Origin: DATLHO01 sp035539855
GTDB taxonomy: Bacteria; Bacteroidota; Ignavibacteria; OLB7
DNA: 11,336 nucleotides
Direction: 5' to 3'
NCBI GenBank assembly: GCA_035539855.1
Contig: DATLHO010000289.1
Span: 1 to 11,336 of the forward strand
The notes beneath the pieces were generated by a model. It saw only the letters and a list, made by a program, of their open reading frames with translations, was not told where the DNA came from and did no database searches. The position numbers were made by a program, and so were the translations under genes. Positions 1-5,392 of this stretch are shown piece after piece (the stretch's first letter is position 1; the number at the start of each line of letters is the position of its first letter).

Positions 1-1
1 C

Positions 2-103
2 GCCCGCTTCGGAGTGGGCGACGGTATTGCGGGATTCTCGCTTTCGCTGACACTCGTGGTGTTCTGCTTATCGGGCACGGCGACACTCCTCGTCTCTGAG
101 TGA
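2..103 (+). CDS. C-terminal tail of a membrane protein, partial (transporter-like)
   Basis: An open frame enters from the left edge and ends at TGA 101-103, giving 33 residues. The visible part contains one strongly hydrophobic stretch, GIAGFSLSLTLVVFCLSGTA, followed by a short tail ending LLVSE. This looks like the last transmembrane helix of a polytopic membrane protein. A major-facilitator-type transporter would fit, but no family motif is in view, so the family is a guess. It is the only plus-strand gene recognised and it converges on the O-methyltransferase pseudogene at 239-1282. The start and most of the protein lie outside the window. Confidence 0.5.
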   Translation, partial: ARFGVGDGIAGFSLSLTLVVFCLSGTATLLVSE

Positions 104-238
104 TTGTACTGTTGGCTATCGTCGGATAGCGGCGTGGGGACTGGAAAGTACGATTCCTGACTCCTCCCCCAACTCCCTCCCCACTGGCGGGAGCGACAGT
201 TTTTTGTGGGGCTTCAACGCGGCAGCGCATGCCTAGCG
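104..238. other. Convergent intergenic region with hairpins and a T-run
   Basis: This gap separates the + strand gene from the minus-strand run. It holds a perfect 6-bp hairpin, GCTATC-GTCG-GATAGC, at 115-130 with no T-run after it. It also holds a looser 5-bp stem, CTCCC (173-177) with GGGAG (189-193), followed after six bases by a run of six T (200-205). The second arrangement could be a weak intrinsic terminator for the + strand gene, although the stem is short and the T-run is not adjacent. No open reading frame of note was seen here. Confidence 0.3.
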
Positions 239-1282
239 TCAGGCACCCTTCCGGGCTGTGATGAGGGAGAATCCGGGCGAGCGCTTCAAGTGAGTGAGCC
301 TGGCTGAACGGAACCCGGAGCGCTCGAGCCACTCTGTGACTACGGGGAAATCGTAGGCCCGCCCACCCGCGAAGAGAAAGAGGTTCCACCCGATCAGGGA
401 GGCAACCCCTTTGACGAAGCTCGAGCCCGTCACACCCGAATACTGGTCGAGAATGGCAATCGTCGCATTCTCCGATGACGCGGCTGCGACATTGTCGAAC
501 AGGCGCTGATTCGCGGCCTCGCTCAGGCCGTGAATGATATTCCCTAGGAAGACAAAATCGTAGCCCTCGTGAGGCAGCTCATCCTTCTCGAAGTCGCACT
601 CCCTCAGTTCGATCCGATCGGCGACGTCGCGCTCCTGAGCGAGTGTCAGTCTGGCGTTCTCGAGACCGATCGGCCAGTCGAGAACTGTTGCGTGCAGCGA
701 TGGTTACTTGCGGCAGAATTCGACGCAGTAGAGTCCGTGCGAGCCGCCGACGTCGAGCATCCTCAACGGGGCATTCGGCAATCGCGTACGGGAGGCCACC
801 TCCTTCACCATGCTCGATCCCAGCCACCGCATCGCCGCCTGATACGACTCTCCGATCCGGCCCGTCGACACCATGGTCCAACCCATGATGCCGCCGGGCG
901 GATCGGTTCTCACCGCGTCGGTCGCGTCGTTGAGTTTCGCGTTGACCGCTCTGAAGAACGGCACCATATCGGGAAACAGATCGATCGGAAACGACCGTCG
1001 CATCGCAGCGCTGAGGCTGTACTGGCTCCCGCGCAGATCGAGGTATCCGAGATTGGACAGGCAGTTCAGCACTACCTCGATTCCATGCTGAGAGCACTCC
1101 GTCTTCACGGCGATCTCAGCGGCGCTCAACGGGCCCTTCTGCAGATGGTTGAACAGCCTGATATCGGCTGCGGTCAGCAGTACCGACGCCTGAAACATGC
1201 TGACCCCTGTGTCGAGCAGGACGCTCGGGATGACACCTTTCGCAAGAAGGGTTCGCTCGAGCAGGTTTGGTCGAAGGGGCAT
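239..1282 (-). pseudogene. O-methyltransferase (dimerisation domain + SAM domain), interrupted by one in-frame TAA
   Basis: The product resembles SAM-dependent O-methyltransferases of the acetylserotonin/RdmB-DnrK type (Methyltransf_2 with an N-terminal winged-helix dimerisation domain). The frame starts at ATG 1282. Residues about 20-90 form the dimerisation domain (QASVLLTAADIRLFNHL, LSAAEIA). Residues 175-183 are SAM motif I (MLDVGGSHG). After FCRK at residue 192 the frame meets TAA at 704-706. It then continues in the same frame with PSLHATVLDWPIGLENA, GYDFVFLGNIIHGLSEA and ATIAILDQYSGVTGSS, ending at 239. These are the expected post-I, IV and V regions, so all conserved parts are present: 346 sense codons, normal for the family. 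A single Tyr-to-stop change (CRK-Y-PSLHATVLDWP) is the simplest cause. No good Shine-Dalgarno precedes the ATG. G+C is lower than in the neighbours (53-63% in lines counted by hand). Confidence 0.8.
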
Positions 1283-1378
1283 GATTGCTTGTACTCGGTA
1301 GGCGGTCTGGTGTCGGCAAGCGCGACAATGCGCACGCGGTGTCCCGACAAGATGCCACGATCAGCGACCGCTGCCTAG

Positions 1379-1404
1379 TTCGTTCGCCCACTTCGTTCGT
1401 CCAC
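1379..1404. repeat. Two abutting 13-bp direct repeats
   Basis: TTCGTTCGCCCAC (1379-1391) is followed at once by TTCGTTCGTCCAC (1392-1404), with one mismatch. The pair lies in the 127-bp gap between the FAD oxidase stop and the O-methyltransferase start, about 100 bases upstream of that start on the minus strand. It could be a two-site operator, a chance duplication, or part of a nine-codon reading frame described in the findings. Confidence 0.5.
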
Positions 1405-1409
1405 GGATG

Positions 1410-2849
1410 TTACCCTCCTTCGGTCATGGCCACGGCGCCCTTCCGTTCGGACGTTCGCTCGGTGACGTTCGCGGGCTCGATGTTCTGATTGACCCTGAAG
1501 AGGTTCGTCGGGTCGTACGTCGCCTTGACCGCGGCGAGGCGCGGGTAGTTCTCGCCGTAGCTCGCCTGGACGCGCCCCTCGACCTCGTCGTCCATCATGA
1601 AGTTCACGTAGGCGCCGTCGAGGTTGTACGGGTGAATCGCCTGCCAGTAGGCGCGGCCCCACGCCTTCAACGCGGCGGCCTGGCTTGGATCGGACGAGAT
1701 GCCGGCGATGACCATCGACCACGTCGCGTCGCGCGCGCCCCAGGCGGTCGCATCCTTCGCGACGCGGCGCACTGCGCCGTCGATCGGATAGAGGTGCATC
1801 AGCGACAGCTCCGTCGGCGCCTCGGTGGCCTGCGCGATGTGAATGTCGATCGCCCTGTCGGTCAGCGACTGGACGAAGTCGCCCTTCCAGTACCACTGCA
1901 ATCCCTTCGGGAAGAACGGATCGAACAGCGCCTGCATCGACGGGAACGGCATTTCCCCCATCCAGTTGAAGATCGGCGGAGGCACCGCGTCGAGCAGCTT
2001 CGCCATGACCTTCTCGCCCTCCGCGGCGCTGCCGTTGAAGGCGGAGATCACCGCGCATGCACGGCGGCCCCAGTAGTCGCTCGGGAAGGGATCCATCGAC
2101 GGCACCGTCTTGAGCCCGACGAACGCTCCGAGCTCCTCCGGCGCGGTCGGCAGGAAGTCGCGATACGCCTTCATCACCTCTCGGGCGTGCGTCGCCTCCC
2201 AGAAGATCGGTCCCGCATAGACCATGTTGACCGGATGCGCCTGGAACAGAAAGCTCGTGACGACGCCGAAGTTGCCACCGCCGCCGCGCAGCGCCCAGAA
2301 CAGATCGGGATGCTGGCTCTCGCTCGCGGTGACGACACTGCCGTCGGCCAGCACGACGTCGGCCTCGAGCAGGTTGTCGACGGTCAGGCCGTGCTTGCGC
2401 GTGAGGTATCCCGTGCCGCCGCCGAGCGTCAGGCCGCCGACACCGGTCGTCGAGACGATTCCGAACGGAACGGCGAGTCCGTAGGCGTGCGTGGCGTGGT
2501 CGACGTCGCCGGAGGTGCAGCCTGGCTCGACGCGAACCGTGCGGCTCGCCGGGTCGACGCGAACGCCCTTGAGCGTCGACAGGTCGATGACCAGTCCGTC
2601 GTCGCAGCTTCCGAGTCCGGGTCCGTTGTGCCCGCCGCCGCGGATCGCGATGAGCAGCCCCCTCTCGCGGCCGAAGTTCACGGCGGTGATGACGTCGGCG
2701 ACGTCGGCGCAGCGCGCGATCAGCAGCGGCCGCTTGTCGATCATGCCATTGTACAACGCGCGGCATTCATCGTAGCGGTCATCGCCGCGTCGGATCAGCT
2801 CGCCACGGAGATTCGCCTTGAAGCCTTCGATCGCAGATTCGTCCAGCAT
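1410..2849 (-). CDS. FAD-binding oxidoreductase, berberine-bridge-enzyme type
   Basis: A 479-residue flavoprotein of the PCMH-type FAD-binding family with a C-terminal BBE domain, most likely an oxidase or dehydrogenase of a small molecule; the substrate is unknown. IRGGGHNGPG places His74 where these enzymes attach FAD through 8-alpha-N-histidyl. LTLGGGTGYLTRKHGL follows as the second flavin-binding stretch. The C terminus carries the BBE signature, AIHPYNLDGAYVNF followed by YDPTNLFRVNQNI. The second (cysteinyl) flavin link of plant BBE is absent: the segment is GIVSTTGVGG, with Val where the Cys would be. The start at 2849 is preferred over ATG 2999 and ATG 2861 because GGAGG sits five bases before it and homology begins there. 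There is no signal peptide. A predicted promoter at 2999-3027 would make it a separate transcription unit. The aclacinomycin oxidoreductase AknOx belongs to the same broad family, but orthology is not claimed. Confidence 0.93.
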   Translation of the reverse strand: MLDESAIEGFKANLRGELIRRGDDRYDECRALYNGMIDKRPLLIARCADVADVITAVNFGRERGLLIAIRGGGHNGPGLGSCDDGLVIDLSTLKGVRVDPASRTVRVEPGCTSGDVDHATHAYGLAVPFGIVSTTGVGGLTLGGGTGYLTRKHGLTVDNLLEADVVLADGSVVTASESQHPDLFWALRGGGGNFGVVTSFLFQAHPVNMVYAGPIFWEATHAREVMKAYRDFLPTAPEELGAFVGLKTVPSMDPFPSDYWGRRACAVISAFNGSAAEGEKVMAKLLDAVPPPIFNWMGEMPFPSMQALFDPFFPKGLQWYWKGDFVQSLTDRAIDIHIAQATEAPTELSLMHLYPIDGAVRRVAKDATAWGARDATWSMVIAGISSDPSQAAALKAWGRAYWQAIHPYNLDGAYVNFMMDDEVEGRVQASYGENYPRLAAVKATYDPTNLFRVNQNIEPANVTERTSERKGAVAMTEGG

Positions 2850-2854
2850 GGTGT

Positions 2855-2859
2855 CCTCC
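2855..2859 (-). promoter_or_regulatory. Shine-Dalgarno site GGAGG deciding the FAD oxidase start
   Basis: On the minus strand GGAGG is followed by ACACC and then ATG (2849-2847), a spacing of five bases. The site overlaps the alternative ATG at 2861, which argues against that codon and against the far upstream ATG at 2999. Confidence 0.75.
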
Positions 2860-2886
2860 ATTCGTCCAGAGGGATATGGCAGTAAC

Positions 2887-2906
2887 GCGCTTCGTGTGGA
2901 AAGCGC
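2887..2906 (-). other. Hairpin in the leader of the FAD oxidase
   Basis: GCGCTT (2887-2892) and AAGCGC (2901-2906) are perfect complements around an eight-base loop. The stem lies about 27 bases upstream of the Shine-Dalgarno site, inside the predicted untranslated leader. It is not followed by a T-run on the minus strand, so it is not an intrinsic terminator. It could be an operator half-site pair or an RNA stem in the leader, and may be chance. Confidence 0.35.
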
Positions 2907-2998
2907 CTGACGGGAAACGCGATGTATCGATGCCGGGATCGCTCGCGGCAGAGGGAATCGAACCGGGGGGGCCGGAGGAATTCGGAGGTGTTCGTGCA

Positions 2999-3027
2999 AA
3001 CGTAGGCGATGGGTCGCCGGAAGTCAA
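2999..3027 (-). promoter_or_regulatory. Predicted sigma-70-type promoter for the FAD oxidase
   Basis: On the minus strand TTGACT (3027-3022) matches the -35 consensus at five of six positions. A 17-base spacer separates it from TACGTT (3004-2999), which keeps the T, A and final T of the -10 box. Transcription would start near 2992, giving a leader of about 140 nt before ATG 2849. The upstream ATG at 2999 would then lie outside the transcript, in keeping with the start chosen. The promoter lies in the largest gap of the minus-strand run (218 bp, 2850-3067). Confidence 0.5.
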
Positions 3028-3067
3028 CAGGCCGGTTCAGGTCGAACGAGCCGTGGCGGGTCGTCGC

Positions 3068-3859
3068 TCAGGGCTCCGGCGCCCGGTGGTACCGCCGGTG
3101 CACTGCTTCGGCCTCGACGTAGAGCATCGGATCGGCGCCGAAGACTTCCGCGAGCACGCGCGGTTCATCCCCGGGCGCAACCGGCTCGGTGACCGCGCCA
3201 TCCGGACGACGGCGTGTGAGCAGGCCGTCGCGCAGACTCGTGAAGTCACCGTCGACGTACGCGGAATACGAGAGCCGATGGAGGAAGCTGAACGCGGCGG
3301 ACCAGTCGTTGGCGGCGTCGATGCGGTCGTGGAAATCCTCGAGACGTCTGGGCGCCGGGTCGAGCCGCTTGGTTGGACCCGGCGTTCGCACGACGACGAT
3401 CTCCTGGCCATCGACGCGGTAGTCGAACGTCTCGCGATGCGTCTCGAGAACGAACGACTCGAACAACGGATAGGCGGCGAACAGCGGCGCGGCGTAGCCG
3501 ACGTCGGCGTAGTACGGTCGGTCGAGATCGACGCGCACGCAGCAGTGGCCGGGGTCCATGTACATCAGCGACGCGTCGAAGCCGAGATCGTCGAGCAGCA
3601 CCTGCAGGCCCCGCGCGAGCGTCCAGCAGAGGCCGCCCGCGCCGCGGGCGACGATGCGGTCGACGTATACGTCGAACGGCGGCATGAAGTCGCCGCGGCG
3701 AAGACCCGGCTCGTAGTCGATGAGCTTGCTCAGGGTCTCGAAGGGCACGCGGAGTTGATGCTCGCGGACGATCCGATGCAGGTACTCGAGAGAGGGCGAC
3801 TCGCGATCCAGGTGCAGATGCGCGAGGAGCCGGTCGGCGTCGTGTCGAATCACGCTCAT
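3068..3859 (-). CDS. Arylamine N-acetyltransferase family protein
   Basis: A 263-residue protein of the NAT family, which transfers acetyl or other acyl groups from CoA to arylamines, hydrazines or, in biosynthetic members, amine intermediates, by a Cys-His-Asp thiol mechanism. The triad can be placed: Cys78 in GAGGLCWTLARG, His105 in DPGHCCVRVDL and Asp119 in YYADVGYAAP. The N-terminal RVPFETLS corresponds to the usual VPFENL motif. The segment around the cysteine differs from the common RGGxCxELN form, as discussed in the findings. Length is normal. The start is coupled to the SDR gene upstream: the SDR TGA and this ATG overlap as ATGA (3856-3859). The pair is therefore probably cotranscribed and translationally coupled. 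A 218-bp gap separates it from the FAD oxidase. Confidence 0.88.
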   Translation of the reverse strand: MSVIRHDADRLLAHLHLDRESPSLEYLHRIVREHQLRVPFETLSKLIDYEPGLRRGDFMPPFDVYVDRIVARGAGGLCWTLARGLQVLLDDLGFDASLMYMDPGHCCVRVDLDRPYYADVGYAAPLFAAYPLFESFVLETHRETFDYRVDGQEIVVVRTPGPTKRLDPAPRRLEDFHDRIDAANDWSAAFSFLHRLSYSAYVDGDFTSLRDGLLTRRRPDGAVTEPVAPGDEPRVLAEVFGADPMLYVEAEAVHRRYHRAPEP

Positions 3860-4602
3860 CGCGCTGCGCCCCGATCGTGCGGTTCGCCGATTCGAAATCC
3901 CGGCACCCAGCCGAGCTCGGCGGCCGCCTTCGCGATGCTGACGCTGCCGTCGTCCTCGGCGATGTTGTAGACGCCGGCTGCTCCGCGCGTGAGCGCGCGG
4001 CGAGCCGCGTCTGCGGCGTCGTCGACGTGCAATGGTCCGCCGGTCGCCGGTCGGTCGAACCCCGTGCCGGGACCGTAGAACTTCCCGTAGCGAAGGACGA
4101 TGCCGACGAGCGGAGCGCTCAGGATCTGACGCTCGAGACTGGCGACGGCGCGAACGGTCTGACCGTACGCCGGGTCGTCGAGATTCAGGGGTGCGTCCTC
4201 GCGGTATGGCGGTTCGCCCGGTGCGTACACGAATGCCAGGCTCTGCGCGATCATGCGCGACGCTCCCGCGGCGACCGCCGCGGCGACGAGGTTGCGCGTG
4301 CCGACGTCGCGGAGCCGTGCATTGCGCACGAGAGCATCGGCCATGCCTTCCGGAGCGAGACCCGGCGGAAGGTCGGTCAATTGATGAACGACGATCTCCG
4401 GCTTGGCGCTGACGACGGCCTCGAGCAGGTGCTGTTCATCGAAGACATCCACGATCACCGGCTCGACGCCAGTGGCCCGGAGCGCGTCGGCTCGGTCGGC
4501 GGAACGGGTCGTGCCGACGACAGACCAGCCGTCGTCGACGAGCAATCGACAGAGCCTGCGCCCGACCGCTCCGCTGGCTCCCGCTATGAACACGCGTCTC
4601 AT
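3856..4602 (-). CDS. NAD(P)-dependent epimerase/dehydratase-like SDR protein
   Basis: A 248-residue short-chain dehydrogenase/reductase of the extended or atypical NAD-dependent epimerase group. The N terminus is a classic Rossmann entry, MRRVFIAGASGAVGRRL, with GASGAVG at residues 8-14. Later features are RNARLRDVGTRNLVAAAVAA, the strand MIAQSLAFVYAPG, VLRYGKFYGPGT and PLHVDDAADAARRAL, all typical of the epimerase family. The usual YxxxK pair is not obvious: the matching region reads DPAYGQTVRAVASLE, with Val at the Lys position. The start at 4602 lies one base after the VOC stop codon. A start at 4638 would overlap that gene by 35 bases and adds 12 residues with no family similarity. It forms a VOC-SDR-NAT unit. 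The substrate is unknown. Confidence 0.87.
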   Translation of the reverse strand: MRRVFIAGASGAVGRRLCRLLVDDGWSVVGTTRSADRADALRATGVEPVIVDVFDEQHLLEAVVSAKPEIVVHQLTDLPPGLAPEGMADALVRNARLRDVGTRNLVAAAVAAGASRMIAQSLAFVYAPGEPPYREDAPLNLDDPAYGQTVRAVASLERQILSAPLVGIVLRYGKFYGPGTGFDRPATGGPLHVDDAADAARRALTRGAAGVYNIAEDDGSVSIAKAAAELGWVPGFRIGEPHDRGAAR

Positions 4603-4603
4603 C

Positions 4604-5011
4604 TCACTTCGCGCCGGAGAATCCGATCGGAACACCACCCGGAGCGCGCACGATCGCGATCGTGACGCCCTCCATCACGAACGTCGGCGGCATCATCTCC
4701 TCCGCCCCTTCGCTCAGTGCCCGCTCGAAGGCCTCCTTCGCGTCCGGCACGTGCACGTAGGGAATCGACCCCGGCACTTCGGGCGGGCTGACGCGACGGA
4801 TGCCGCCACCGCCCTTGTCCGAGTACGCGAAGAGATGATAGGGTCCGTCGGGCGTCGAGAAACTCGGTCGGAAATCCCAGCCGAGCACGCTCTCGCACCA
4901 CTGCTTCGTCGCGTCCGGATCGGTGCTTGCCAGATCGGTGTGCGTGATCCAGCCATCGACGCCCTGCGTCGGCTCGTGCCGGAGCTCTTCGGGTTGATTC
5001 GTGGGTTCCAT
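4604..5011 (-). CDS. VOC (glyoxalase/bleomycin-resistance fold) protein
   Basis: A 135-residue vicinal-oxygen-chelate domain protein. GWITHTDLASTDPDATKQWC starts the first beta-alpha-beta unit, with His24 at the usual first metal position. SIPYVHVPDAKEAFERALSE begins the second unit. FVMEGVTIAIVRAPGGVPIG forms the last strands. The glutamate that usually follows the final glycine turn as a metal ligand is not evident (GVPIGFSG), so metal-dependent catalysis is doubtful; binding or sequestration of a ligand is possible. It could also be an antibiotic-binding or dioxygenase-like member. The gene ends one base before the SDR start, so the two are almost surely cotranscribed. The ATG at 5011 has only a poor ribosome-binding site, and a perfect 16-bp palindrome lies 21 bases upstream of it. 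Confidence 0.85.
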   Translation of the reverse strand: MEPTNQPEELRHEPTQGVDGWITHTDLASTDPDATKQWCESVLGWDFRPSFSTPDGPYHLFAYSDKGGGGIRRVSPPEVPGSIPYVHVPDAKEAFERALSEGAEEMMPPTFVMEGVTIAIVRAPGGVPIGFSGAK

Positions 5012-5032
5012 CGTTGTTCAGCGTTTGTGTGA

Positions 5033-5048
5033 ACTGCGTCGACGCAGT
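5033..5048. promoter_or_regulatory. Perfect 16-bp palindrome, candidate operator
   Basis: ACTGCGTC directly abuts GACGCAGT, giving an uninterrupted dyad in the 47-bp gap between the DUF1905 stop and the VOC start on the minus strand. The position just upstream of a coding start suits a repressor site for the VOC-SDR-NAT unit. There is no T-run, so it is not an intrinsic terminator. The protein that would bind it is unknown. Confidence 0.45.
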
Positions 5049-5058
5049 GCTCGGGCGG

Positions 5059-5346
5059 TCATCGCGCTCGATACACGACATCGTATTCGAGTCGGACCTC
5101 TACGGTATCCATGTGGTCCTTTGCGCCGCGGATTCTCTTCGGCACGGCGAGCAGCGTGCGTCCGGACTTCTCACGCCAGACGCTCGTCGCCCAGCTCTTC
5201 CCGTCGACCGTTGCATGCACCGGCGTGCGACCCCATCCCACCGTCACCGTCGGCGCGTGCTCGATCGGAACGACCGCGAAGACCCATCCGCCGTCACCGG
5301 GAACGCGGAAGAGCTCCGACGAAAATGCACAGACATACGACGCCAT
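5059..5346 (-). CDS. DUF1905 domain protein
   Basis: A 95-residue protein that matches the DUF1905 pattern across its whole length. It has FSSELFRVPGDGGWVFAVVP at residues 8-27, then GWGRTPVHATVDGKSW, SGRTLLAVPKRIR and a closing VEVRLEYD strand. DUF1905 is a small beta-rich domain, often found next to or fused with a YdeI/OmpD-associated domain. Its biochemical role is not established. No partner domain is present here. The frame extends upstream to 5442, but that would overlap the YcaQ-like gene by 50 bases and the extra residues look unlike the family, so the ATG at 5346 is chosen although its Shine-Dalgarno is weak. It lies 46 bases after the YcaQ-like gene. Confidence 0.83.
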   Translation of the reverse strand: MASYVCAFSSELFRVPGDGGWVFAVVPIEHAPTVTVGWGRTPVHATVDGKSWATSVWREKSGRTLLAVPKRIRGAKDHMDTVEVRLEYDVVYRAR

Positions 5347-5392
5347 CAGGTCGCTCGCGTAGCGTGGCCGGGTCTGGATTGGAATCGCGAGT

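Noticed and set aside
239..433. The 64-residue C-terminal piece of the O-methyltransferase as an independent small gene starting at GTG 433
   Set aside because: Its frame continues upstream through conserved methyltransferase motifs to the TAA at 704, so it is part of the broken gene.
1407..2885. A 492-codon open frame on the + strand opposite the FAD oxidase
   Set aside because: The translation is low-complexity and rich in Arg, Val and Asp with no family pattern. It is the antisense shadow of a clear flavoprotein gene in G+C-rich DNA.
2951..2966. A tRNA T-loop-like string on the minus strand (GGTTCGATTCCCTC)
   Set aside because: The arms on either side do not pair beyond two bases, and no acceptor, D or anticodon arm is found upstream, so it is neither a tRNA nor a clear attachment site.
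2876..3970. A 364-codon + strand frame opposite the NAT gene, and similar + strand frames at 3877-4665, 5849-6817 and 10108-11205
   Set aside because: Each mirrors a well-supported minus-strand gene, shows no recognisable motif and lacks a ribosome-binding site. They are shadows.
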